This document shows, one piece after another, positions 47,517 through 56,339 of a stretch of 64,000 bases of DNA. The position numbers were made by a program, and so were the translations under genes. The stretch's first letter is position 1; the number at the start of each line of letters is the position of its first letter. Source of the stretch: Lineolata rhizophorae (taxonomy: Eukaryota; Ascomycota; Dothideomycetes; Lineolatales; Lineolataceae); the NCBI GenBank assembly GCA_010093515.1, contig MU001676.1:727686-791685 (forward strand). The letters are read 5' to 3'. The notes beneath the pieces were generated by a model, which worked only from the letters and a program-made list of their open reading frames with translations, made no database searches and had not been told where the DNA came from.

Positions 47517-48839
47517 ATGCCGAACTCAAGGCTCTCCCGTCGCTTCTCTATCAACCACACCACACTCCATCAACAACAAAGTATTATGCCCCGTCGGCCT
47601 TCTTTTCGTCCCACAACCTTCCTCAGAACCATGGCCCCTCCCGCATCCACACCCACGCTTTTCGAAGGACAGGTTCTTGTCGGCAAGCGTTGGCAGTATA
47701 GGCTCATAGAGCGCTTTCCCACTCAATGAGGCATCAACAATGTCTTCAAAGCCGAAGTCCTGGGGGACACATCTGAACGTGGTTTGAAACTGCATGTTAT
47801 CTCACCTCCCAGCACAACCAAGGTGGTCAGGCTAACTTTTCCACCAGGGCTATCATCAAGTCAGCATCTGAGTGGCTGCAAACCGATCTGGTAACTGAAT
47901 GCAATGAATACTCGTTTCCCAATGTGTCATCGTGCCAATCGATCTGGCCCCTATTGGAAGTTATTACTTCCGTGAACGACTTAGCCGTGTCAGAGGTTCG
48001 TGGCAACAGCGTCAATGACCCTCCACCGTACCTCGCACTTGCATGGACGGATGGAGACCTCTATGAGTTTCTTTTGAAGGGTGGCCAGAAAGACCTCGTA
48101 CTCTTTGAAGCCATCGTGGCCGGAATTTCACAAGCGCTTGTCCCCTTTGAGTCGAACCAACGGGTGCATACAGGTAAGCCGAGAGAAAACACCGCCCAAC
48201 CAAGTCCTCACTAAGCAATTACAGATATCAAAGGCGACAACATTATGATCGACTGTCCGCAGCCTGGCTTGTACAAAATCGAGCTAGCAGACTTGGGATG
48301 TGGTAAGTATGCGCTACCCTTCCCTTCATCGCTATACTCACCGCAACCCAGCGACCTACGATGGCTTCAACGACAATCTCCGTGGGGCTGCTGGCTCAGC
48401 GGCCCCTGAGGTCCTCGAAGGAAAAGGCTACTCTCATGCCTCAGACCTTTGGGCACTGGGAATGACGCTCTTGAAGAATTTCAAGGAAGACGCCGTTAAT
48501 TATGCGCTCCCGGCTGGATCATGGTACCCCGAAGTAGATGTCATTGCCACATTGAGGCGCCTCTATCCTGACTGGACACCGGAACCGGTCAAGGGGGTGT
48601 ATTTGATGGGTGTGCCTGTGGTAGACTTGTTCGAACAGGCTAGGGTGTTGGAACCGTTTCTTTCGGTCTCCCCGTTGAAGCAGCAGTTAGAGGGTATGAA
48701 TGCGCCTAAGGAGTTGAAAGATATGCTACATTTGCTGCTCAGCCTGGATGAAAAGAAAAGGTCATCTGCTGCCAAAGTCCTGAAATCTCCAGCGTATCTG
48801 GCTCTGCGCGAGGCAGTTCGTTCTTTGAAACGCGCCTAG
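47517..48839 (+). pseudogene. Decayed protein-kinase-like gene
   Basis: The 3' part is a good kinase C-lobe in three exons (to 48173, 48225..48302, 48352..48839) with canonical GTAAGY donors: VHTDIKGDNIM at the catalytic loop (His-Thr-Asp in place of His-Arg-Asp), ADLG for the DFG motif, AAPE for the APE motif, and SHASDLWALGM for subdomain IX. Its pattern resembles the many fungal-specific kinase paralogues. The 5' part is damaged. A start near 47586 gives FLRTMAPPAS, EGQVLVGKRWQYRLIERF, then a TGA at 47728, after which the frame continues with INNVFKAEVLGD. A second frame change near 47820 precedes IIKSASEWLQTDL. No clear VAIK lysine or glycine loop remains. It could still yield a C-lobe fragment, but no active kinase is expected. 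Confidence 0.65.
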
Positions 48840-49195
48840 GCACATGGACATTTGGGGAAGGCTCGTTGGGGTTTCACTTTGGATCTCAGTCTTGTATTAT
48901 ATTATTGTTCTATCAACATCGCTCTCTTTCACCTTCATGACTACGCTCCATCTGAATGTCACTGCTCGCCCGTCCGAAAACAGCCCCTTGCTTACATCAC
49001 TTCTCATGTTTCCAGCAAGGCTTGTTCAGAGCCCCCCACGCTCCTCAGTTTCTATTTCAGCATAGTTACATCGGTTATTCTTAGTTTGCAGTCCAGTATT
49101 CCGTACATATCCCTCCTCCATCCACGAAAAACCCACACAACAACGAAACCTCCAACCCCGTACAAACCGACGCAGCCACCTATTCTCCACTCACC
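48840..49195. other. Intergenic in the accessory island
   Basis: A 356-bp gap, pyrimidine- and A-rich towards the right end, fitting a 5' UTR for the next small gene. Nothing else seen. Confidence 0.4.
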
Positions 49196-49540
49196 ATGTC
49201 CGTATCACCACTCTCCCTTGCCAAATCCCCCTCTCAGAAAAGACGACTCGCAAACAATAACTTCCAAAAGCAAATAAAAACCTTGAATAAAAAGTTTGCG
49301 AAGCTAAAACGTAACTTCGATACTGATATTTACTTCGTAGCATGGAGAAATGGGAAGTTCTACGTTTTCACTACAAAGGAAGATGACGGTAAGGCGTGGC
49401 CACCGAGCTCGGAAATACTGGTAAGTGTATTTTACTATCTCCTTCTTTGGTGCGGGATCGTTGATTTAGAATTCAAGGATAAGGTGTATCCGCCGGCGGT
49501 GAAGAGGACGGCAGAATCGAGAAATGATGGAAAGAATTGA
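49196..49540 (+). CDS. Small MADS-box-like protein
   Basis: The frame encodes 114 residues. The first part (KSPSQKRRLANNNFQKQIKT, KKFAKLKRNFDTDIYFVAWR, NGKFYVFTTK, WPPSSEIL) has the layout of short fungal proteins related to the MADS domain: basic DNA-binding helix, then a beta strand pair, then Trp-Pro-Pro-Ser. The end has YPPAVKRT, also typical. A possible 49-nt intron (49420-49468, GTAAGT to TTTAG) separates the two blocks, but removing it breaks the frame, whereas leaving it in keeps the frame open with a hydrophobic insert. So either the gene is slightly damaged or the insert is translated. Such short MADS-like genes are, as far as I know, unstudied. Confidence 0.45.
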   Translation: MSVSPLSLAKSPSQKRRLANNNFQKQIKTLNKKFAKLKRNFDTDIYFVAWRNGKFYVFTTKEDDGKAWPPSSEILVSVFYYLLLWCGIVDLEFKDKVYPPAVKRTAESRNDGKN

Positions 49541-50062
49541 ATGAATTGCTGTGTAGATTTTCACGTAGATATTAGAAGAAGTTTAAGCTCGAAAGTGTAG
49601 TGTTGCAGACATTGTAAATTTTATTACGTGCATTTCATCCCGTGACTTTTGGATATTTCTATCATCATTCTATCTTAGAATCACCTAGACCCTAGGGGTT
49701 TTGTCTCCTAGGAGCTATAGTCCTGTTTGGCTCTGCGGGTTTCATAGGAGAATGTGCCAGAGATAATATTGTTAGGAGTGAAGTGGTGATGCCAAGATAT
49801 GGTTACCACATACGGTTAGCGCGGGAGTAGCAGGCTTGGATCAACACACGCAAATATATATGAGAGATCGGTGCGGGGAAGAAGCACCCCAGCGATCAGT
49901 CTCTATTCTGGCCTGCGTAGTGCCTGCTTCCATCAATATCGATCATTCAGTGTTCATTGTGAGATTCACACGATTAATACACCTCCTGAACCCCTGCTTT
50001 ACCCCTGCATAAACCCTGGGTCTAACACTTACGTAGTGCTATCTTCAACAGCTTTAAAACTA
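49541..50062. other. Flank of the transposon
   Basis: AT-richer non-coding sequence of 522 bp ending in the TA target site. A TG...CA-bounded block at 49770-50027 was considered as a solo LTR, but its flanks do not match (see rejected). Confidence 0.4.
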
Positions 50063-50107
50063 AGCTAGCTGACCGGGTTCCGAGTCACCCGGGGTTCCAA
50101 CTCACTG
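50063..50107 (+). repeat. Left terminal inverted repeat
   Basis: Starts agctagctgaccgggttccg and matches the reverse complement of 51761-51805 at all 45 positions. A TA dinucleotide precedes it. Confidence 0.95.
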
Positions 50108-50164
50108 CCCAGAACTCAACACCCTCAACAAAACACGTGTTTTCTCACCACCCACACTGCCAAA

Positions 50165-51709
50165 ATGGACAACTGTGAAGAATCTATTCAAGCAGCTATC
50201 CGCGATCTTAATGCTGGTGTTTTTACTAGTCAAAGAGCTGCTGCAAAGGCGTACAACATCCCTCAAGCTACCTTCTCTGCCCGTGTACGAGGCACACAGA
50301 ACAGCCAAACCAGCCACGTATACCAACAACGATTGACACCAGAGCAAGAGGACTTCCTTGTACAATGGATACTTGAAGAGGACGCACGAGCTTTTCCTCC
50401 CTCCCACGCGCGCGCACGAGAAATGGCGAACCGAATACTGAGGATGAATGGAGACCACAGGCCCGTGGGCAAGCATTGGATGGCTGCCTTCCTGAAGCGC
50501 AACCCACGCGTCGCATCTGTTGTCGGACGAAAGATTGAGGCTGCCCGGGCTGANNNNNNNNNNNNNNNNNNNNNNNNNNNNNNNNNNNNNNNNNNNNNNN
50601 NNNNNNNNNNNNNNNNNNNNNNNNNNNNNNNNNNNNNNNNNNNNNNNNNNNNNNNNNNNNNNNNNNNNNNNNNNNNNNNNNNNNNNNNNNNNNNNNNNNN
50701 NNNNNNNNNNNNNNNNNNNNNNNNNNNNNNNNNNNNNNNNNNNNNNNNNNNNNNNNNNNNNNNNNNNNNNNNNNNNNNNNNNNNNNNNNNNNNNNNNNNN
50801 NNNNNNNNNNNNNNNNNNNNNNNNNNNNNNNNNNNNNNNNNNNNNNNNNNNNNNNNNNNNNNNNNNNNNNNNNNNNNNNNNNNNNNNNNNNNNNNNNNNN
50901 NNNNNNNNNNNNNNNNNNNNNNNNNNNNNNNNNNNNNNNNNNNNNNNNNNNNNNNNNNNNNNNNNNNNNNNNNNNNNNNNNNNNNNNNNNNNNNNNNNNN
51001 NNNNNNNNNNNNNNNNNNNNNNNNNNNNNNNNNNNNNNNNNNNNNNNNNNNNNNNNNNNNNNNNNNNNNNNNNNNNNNNNNNNNNNNNNNNNNNNNNNNN
51101 NNNNNNNNNNNNNNNNNNNNNNNNNNNNNNNNNNNNNNNNNNNNNNNNNNNNNNNNNNNNNNNNNNNNNNNNNNNNNNNNNNNNNNNNNNNNNNNNNNNN
51201 NNNNNNNNNNNNNNNNNNNNNNNNNNNNNNNNNNNNNNNNNNNNNNNNNNNNNNNNNNNNNNNNNNNNNNNNNNNNNNNNNNNNNNNNNNNNNNNNNNNN
51301 NNNNNNNNNNNNNNNNNNNNNNNNNNNNNNNNNNNNNNNNNNNNNNNNNNNNNNNNNNNNNNNNNNNNNNNNNNNNNNNNNNNNNNNNNNNNNNNNNNNN
51401 NNNNNNNNNNNNNNNNNNNNNNNNNNNNNNNNNNNNNNNNNNNNNNNNNNNNNNNNNNNNNNNNNNNNNNNNNATAAAAGATTAAATAGTCAACTTGAGG
51501 CTCTTAAGCCTCAACAGCCACGAAAGAAAGTTCGTGTTAATCCAAATCAACGATTTGCAGATATAGATACAATCATGGTTGCTGTACAGGCCTCACAACT
51601 TCTTGAGGCACAACGGGATGCCGACGCTGAGGAACGGGCAGCAGAAAGAGTAGCAGCTGAAACAGCAGCTCAAACACTTCAGTCTATGTGTACAGAGTGG
51701 CAATTGTAA
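50165..51709 (+). CDS. pogo-family transposase, centre lost in assembly gap
   Basis: The visible N-terminal 129 residues hold a psq-type helix-turn-helix (AAIRDLNAGVFTSQRAAAKAYN, IPQATFSARVRG) followed by a CENP-B/Tc5-type DNA-binding domain (LTPEQEDFLVQWILEEDARA, then GKHWMAAFLKRNP). The C-terminal ~78 residues after the gap are charged and helical (ADAEERAAERVAAETAAQT). The DDE catalytic domain must lie in the N run and cannot be checked. If the gap size is right the frame is continuous at 514 codons, a usual length for Fot/pogo transposases, but the gap length may be only an estimate. Confidence 0.85.
   Translation: MDNCEESIQAAIRDLNAGVFTSQRAAAKAYNIPQATFSARVRGTQNSQTSHVYQQRLTPEQEDFLVQWILEEDARAFPPSHARAREMANRILRMNGDHRPVGKHWMAAFLKRNPRVASVVGRKIEAARAXXXXXXXXXXXXXXXXXXXXXXXXXXXXXXXXXXXXXXXXXXXXXXXXXXXXXXXXXXXXXXXXXXXXXXXXXXXXXXXXXXXXXXXXXXXXXXXXXXXXXXXXXXXXXXXXXXXXXXXXXXXXXXXXXXXXXXXXXXXXXXXXXXXXXXXXXXXXXXXXXXXXXXXXXXXXXXXXXXXXXXXXXXXXXXXXXXXXXXXXXXXXXXXXXXXXXXXXXXXXXXXXXXXXXXXXXXXXXXXXXXXXXXXXXXXXXXXXXXXXXXXXXXXXXXXXXXXXXXXXXXXXXXXXXXXXXXXXXXXXXXXXXXXXKRLNSQLEALKPQQPRKKVRVNPNQRFADIDTIMVAVQASQLLEAQRDADAEERAAERVAAETAAQTLQSMCTEWQL
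50554..51473. other. Assembly gap (920 N)
   Basis: Unresolved bases inside the transposon. The sequence is unknown, so nothing is claimed about the catalytic part of the transposase. Confidence 1.
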
Positions 51710-51760
51710 CTACGTTGAGAGAATAAACACGATTTTTCATGAGGATGGGTGGTTTCGGGT

Positions 51761-51805
51761 CAGTGAGTTGGAACCCCGGGTGACTCGGAACCCGGTCAGC
51801 TAGCT
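51761..51805 (-). repeat. Right terminal inverted repeat
   Basis: Reverse complement of 50063-50107, all 45 positions. A TA dinucleotide follows it. Confidence 0.95.
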
Positions 51806-51880
51806 TAGGGGTGTGTGTTAGAATATTAGGTAGCCTATTTGGGCCTAGTTCGCCAAACCCTGACAGGGATTCTACAAGTA

Positions 51881-51922
51881 TATTTATGCAGCCTCAGATA
51901 GCACCATTTTTCCAATGTCAAT
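51881..51922 (+). repeat. LTR-like fragment, copy A of an inverted pair
   Basis: This 42-bp block matches the reverse complement of 56144-56185 at 41 of 42 positions. It starts with a TATA-like stretch and reads like the promoter part of a fungal Copia-type LTR, but that assignment is inference. Probably a fossil fragment. Confidence 0.6.
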
Positions 51923-52074
51923 TACATTAGGATCCGGCACGCCGGCCCACCTAAATTTGGCGTCCTTCGCCTTGTCCTTTTCTGGCAACCGCTTTCTAGA
52001 GCTTTTCTTATATCAGGAGTCTACACTTGAGTACGTATAGTCCATTTCTATAGTTATGCACGCGATACGGCTTT

Positions 52075-52959
52075 ATGCTAAAACATCTCGCAACCAGCGT
52101 CATGTTCGCGCGCGCCCTTGATAGAGTAGCATCCCTGACCCTACAAGTTCGGCTTCAAATCGGCAAGAAGCTTTTTGGCTCTCTAGGGCCGACCCTCGTC
52201 AAAATTAGTCGAAATCGAGTCATCAAAGGGCCTTGTCAATTGCCAGAGCTGGAAGCTCTCAACTACGTCGCCAAATACACGTCCGTACCTGTACCGAAGG
52301 TCTGCGCGACCCACGATCAGCCTGAGGGATTTTACATTGAAATGGAATACATCCAGGGGACAAATCTGGAAACCGCGTGGATTGGCGGCCTTTTATCGCC
52401 AGCTCAGAAAAAGGCTATTGTCCAAGAGCTTGCTGGCTTCGTTGAACAGCTTCGACGGCTCAAACCACCACATGAGGGGATAGTGGCTTCAGCAGGACTG
52501 AGAGGTGCTCTCGACTACCGGATAGGAACTAGTCTCTTCGGACCCTTTCACAACCATGAGGACTTCCATTCTTTTCTTCGTGGGCATATTCCCATGGAGA
52601 ATTGTTCGCAAGTTTATGGCGAACGAGTTTCACGTTGTCATTCTCGTCAATATCGGAGCTGTTTTCCCCATTCAGACCTCACGCTGCGAAATATCATTAT
52701 ACGCGACGGCAAGATCACTGCGATAGTTGACTGGGCATTCGCGGGTTGGTATCCAGAGTATTGGGAGTACACGAAAGCACATTATGGCCTCCTTGATATT
52801 CCTGATTGGTATGCGGAATTTGGACGCATTGTAGCAAGGTATGATGATGAACTGGCTGCTGAGCGTGCTTTATGGGCGCAGTTCGACGAACCCGGAATGG
52901 CACAGCAATGGATCAGCAGCTTTGCGAGCTCAAGGTGTGTAGAACGGACAGTTGTTTAG
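52075..52959 (+). CDS. Aminoglycoside phosphotransferase (APH)-fold protein
   Basis: A single frame of 294 residues with the APH/choline-kinase-like fold common in fungal secondary and accessory genomes. The catalytic loop HSDLTLRNIII (His199, Asp201, Asn206) is followed by the metal-binding IVDWAFAGWYPEYWEY (Asp near 218), and VPVPKVCATH and MEYIQGTNLETAW are typical N-lobe landmarks. The usual lysine-bearing strand is probably VIKGPCQLPELEAL. Members of the family in fungi phosphorylate small molecules or proteins, but substrates are mostly unknown and antibiotic resistance should not be assumed. There is no signal peptide. Length is close to the usual 280-320. It sits between the transposon and two gene relics. 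Confidence 0.8.
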   Translation: MLKHLATSVMFARALDRVASLTLQVRLQIGKKLFGSLGPTLVKISRNRVIKGPCQLPELEALNYVAKYTSVPVPKVCATHDQPEGFYIEMEYIQGTNLETAWIGGLLSPAQKKAIVQELAGFVEQLRRLKPPHEGIVASAGLRGALDYRIGTSLFGPFHNHEDFHSFLRGHIPMENCSQVYGERVSRCHSRQYRSCFPHSDLTLRNIIIRDGKITAIVDWAFAGWYPEYWEYTKAHYGLLDIPDWYAEFGRIVARYDDELAAERALWAQFDEPGMAQQWISSFASSRCVERTVV

Positions 52960-53135
52960 GACTGTATCTGCACTGTAATCCGGTGCGCTGATTCATTCCG
53001 TAATGAAATTTCATTCACGTAGATGCTTGCTAATAACCCTAGTAATAACATGACGCTACTAGGGTTGCCGTAGGTGAACCGGTAAAAATAGCAGTACGAC
53101 AATAGGTTAACAAACGCGTAATTCGATCGTGATGA

Positions 53136-53675
53136 CTACGAAGACGTTCTAGTATAATCGTAGAAATTGTCAAGTTCAGGGTTCGTCAACCCAGAATCGG
53201 CATACGTAAGGGCCCAAGCCATGAACTGGTTTATGTCGAATTGTTTGGCTATTCCAGCATTTTGTAACGACCCGATTGCAGCCGAGATCCAATTCACGCA
53301 GCTCTGTGCTGGTGTTGTATTTTTAACCGGAAGGGGGACCGCGGCAAGAATCGTCTGGATTTGCGCGTCTGTGACATGGTTGGGAACCTTTCCGATCTGT
53401 ACTCTGCTGATAAGACGACCGCTTCTGATAGGGTCAACTCGTTCCTTGGGTCGGAGGAACCAGTTACGTTCTGGATTGAGATCCTGTCGACTGTCCGGAT
53501 CAGAAATTGCCGCATCAGACACTTCGTATGCCGTGCAGTCAGCGCCTTTGGAGCCCTCTGGCGCAATCAAGATTCCCTAGTGAAAAGCCTCGTGGCCTAA
53601 CCGTGATCTATTTCCCCCGAGCGACAGTTCATCACGGTGGTGGATCGTGACCATAACCCGGCGTTTGTCACTCAT
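53136..53675 (-). pseudogene. Relic of a fungal gene of unknown function (DUF6914-like)
   Basis: From the ATG at 53675 one frame runs for 180 codons to 53136, interrupted once by TAG in the context FH-stop-GILIAPEG. Relatives that I recall have a Trp at this place (HWALL/HWGIL), so a TGG to TAG change is the simplest reading. The rest agrees with the family: CTAYEVSDA, GRLISRVQIGKVP, ILAAVPLPV and CVNWISAAIGSLQNAG. The family is widespread in plant-associated fungi and has no known activity. An ATG after the stop (53570) could still start a 144-residue product lacking the first strand. The family name is from memory and less sure than the pattern. Confidence 0.55.
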
Positions 53676-55498
53676 TTTCCTATAAAACACCTAGGCATCC
53701 GGTCAGCATAGGAGGAACTTAGGACGGTGATCTTACGGAGGCTATAGGACCCGACAGTAAATGTATTCTATCGGCAAAGATTTCATAAAGGCTATAGGGC
53801 CTTAAACCTGTTCAGAGCGGTCTGCTTTTTAAGTAGATAAAGAGTTAGCAGATCGCAAAGGGGAAAACGGAAAAAGAAGTATTGATGCTTTATATATCCA
53901 TTTAGGGTCCCGATAACGTATCCGATTAGTAAACTGCATTTTGATCGGACGCACCGACGGTGCACTTTCTCTACCACTCCTTTCGCTTCTGGCTAGGTTT
54001 AGCCACCCTGCTTCCACAGATTTTGCGCAGTCCGGATGGTCATTTCTGTTGAAGAGGGTCCCCCGATTCATATCTGATCTATTGGATGGCTCGCACGTCT
54101 GGGACGTGCCCACGGCTTCGCTCGCTCCTAGCATCTTGGGGGGAGCCATGAGGGCATATATTCACGGCACCTCTTCCCGCCTTTACGCCCCGCATTGCTC
54201 TTTGCCTGTTCCCACTTCATTGCCTTGTTGCTTGCACCATCGTCCTCCTGTCAACTTACTTTGCGAAGCAGAAATGAGCCCTGCTGGTACACCTCCTTCT
54301 GTTGGAAAAAGTATGGTTGGTTGGTTCATGCTACGAAGCGAGTGGAAGTTGGTTTTCACCACCGCATGCGAAGTTGCGTACATTACATACACTAAAATTA
54401 GAGCAATATGAAGTACAACCCATTCTGATACTTTCTAGTCCCGCTTGCGGTAGCTCCCCCCTGCAAGTGCTGGTATGCGTTGCTATTAGTCTACATTTCG
54501 TCGTCTGACTATCCTCATAGAAGCCCGAAAGGATTGTCGTCGAAACCTTCTGGCAAGGTGTCCAGTTAAAGCAAAAATGCAGCGAACCTCAAATGGTATG
54601 TCATGATGAGATAATTATTTTCAGTCCACGCGCTGTGATTAACAGGTCGATACGCTGAAGCGCTAGAAACCCACTTGTTCTCTCGCAGATTATGGGAAAC
54701 AGCTCATGGAATTCCAACACAGATCAAATAGAGAGTGGGAGAAGATAGTGAAGGGAGAACTCGTTGATATGGTGCTCGTGATAAAGGAGGGTGGAAAGAA
54801 AAGGCCTGGCGCTTCTTGCTCACCGCAACTAGGTGTTCCATCTGAGGGACAAACGGGCTTTCATTAACCATGACTTGACCCCGCAGCTGGAAGTAGATTA
54901 CCAGCGGTTGTTCCAAAAGCAGGTCATGGTTATGCAGTCGAGTCACGGTCCGAATCGACTTGGTCTTCTGCCGGCGGGATCAAATCAGCTCGCAAAATGC
55001 AGTTATCCCAACTTCTGTGAATCCTGCTCTTCAATAAACACCAGCAACGTACTGTTTCTAATAAACGTTGACGATTCCAAGGCACCATCATGTAGGTTAT
55101 GCTGGGCAAGGTGTGCGGTCATTGCGGCAGATATGTGGGTTGAAATAGCGCATATGAGTACAACAGCGCCTGGGATCTGATTTGTCGGAGCGGTTTTGAT
55201 GTAGTCTACTGTTCTCCTGTCTCTAAGATTGATTGCTTCTCACATTTCCAGTCCGGTCTGGATTTGGCTGGGTAGCAGATAGTTATAGCTCTTAAATTAG
55301 CGGTGTCTTTTTTCCTGTCGCATATCGCTGTCATGCTCAAATTTGATCCGTGGATGCAGGAATCAACCATTGAACTGCTGTCAACGGCGCTAACATCTCC
55401 TTGCGTAATTTTCTGCACAGGCCGCGCGGAAGAGCAGCGACGATATTATCTTTCGGCTACCCCCTTCCCAAACCCCTCGTTTACTACCACCGCCTGAC
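53676..55498. other. Accessory-island intergenic region
   Basis: This 1.8-kb stretch has several frames of 80-156 codons on both strands (for example 53941-54411) but none with a recognisable domain or plausible exon structure. It may hold further worn gene remnants. Confidence 0.35.
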
Positions 55499-55855
55499 AG
55501 AGATTCCTGGAATTTTCGGATCGATTCGATTCCAGAGTCGTTGGACTTATTTACCTTCTCCGCGGCGTCCGATACAGACCGCTAGTGCAACATGGCACCT
55601 ATTATCTGCCAGCAGCTGCGGCATTGCTTCGTTTCTCCCAGAGTGACGATATACGCAGGTTGGAGGTTTGAGTGGGATCAAGCCGGGCTTGTGATCTTTG
55701 CGCGTGCTCCTCCAGGACGGAGCACACCAGCTGCTCCAAGCAACTATGGCGCTTTACTTCCGTACTCCTTCCACATGGTCGGCCCGGAGCTCAAAGATGC
55801 AAGTCTTAATGCGATTTCTGCGGAACCCCTGCGTGACTGTCTAGAATTCAATTAA
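55499..55855 (+). pseudogene. Relic of a DUF1349-like gene
   Basis: One frame with a single internal TAG near 55580 reads DLFTFSAASDTD before it and APII, then FVSPRVTIYAGWRFEWDQAG and LVIFAR after it. The arrangement (F-x-L-S-A-x-x-x-T-D, then A-P-x-x, then ARVTI-x-A-x-W-x-x-x-x-DQAGL) is that of the DUF1349/laminin-G-like fold of fungi. The conserved WRKPP segment and the C-terminal half are missing, so this is probably a decayed partial copy. Confidence 0.4.
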
Positions 55856-56339
55856 AACTCCTGTATGCATAATAATACGAGCTGCGCCGACCGTAACAGG
55901 CTTTCTCCATACAAACCCGGCTTCGCCCACCTCAAATCATAGCGAGCGGTTGAGTTTGAGTTAGGGAATACGGCGGTTGCTAAAATTAGTGTCGAGACGC
56001 CATAGGATTGATCCTATATCTACAAAGTGCAGGCCCTTCTTCGAAATTCAAGACGACTTTGATTACTGACAAGCTCCCTAAAGTGTGTTTCTAGGAGTGT
56101 CTGTCAGATTCCAGTGGAAATATGGAATGGGGAGGCCAAGTCTATTGATATTGGAAAAATGGTGCTATCTGAGGCTGCATAAATACGCTTGGAACCTTAG
56201 AGCACGTCTCCCTTCTTGAATCCGCGTTGCAATGCGGAAGCAAGCTCCTTAGTTGAGGATTGGCCTTAACAGCTAATCAGCGCCCCAAGCCTCGGGAAGG
56301 GATCCCTGGTGATATTACTAACTCCAAACTGCACCCACT
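55856..56339. other. Right edge of the accessory island
   Basis: This 484-bp stretch contains copy B of the inverted LTR-like pair and the 3' flank of POP5. No gene is seen. Confidence 0.4.
56144..56185 (-). repeat. LTR-like fragment, copy B of an inverted pair
   Basis: Reverse complement of 51881-51922 with one mismatch in 42. The flanking bases outside the 42 bp do not match between the copies. Probably a fossil LTR fragment, family uncertain (Copia-like suspected). Confidence 0.6.

Larger units (their letters stand above)
50061..51807 (+). mobile_element. pogo/Fot-type (Tc1/mariner superfamily) DNA transposon
   Basis: The element runs from 50063 to 51805 (1743 bp with the gap as drawn), has terminal inverted repeats of 45 bp identical at every position, and is flanked by TA on both sides, the target duplication of this superfamily. 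It carries one transposase gene in the plus orientation. Perfect ends suggest a recent insertion. The centre is a run of 920 N (50554-51473), typical of a repeat that the assembler could not resolve. Confidence 0.92.

Noticed and set aside
49770-50027. TG...CA-bounded block resembling a solo LTR left of the transposon
   Set aside because: Its short inverted ends fit, but the flanking 5-bp sequences differ and no second copy is present in the window.
53941-54411. Open frame of 156 codons in the island
   Set aside because: No recognised domain, mixed composition, and another frame of similar length on the other strand; not supported as a gene.
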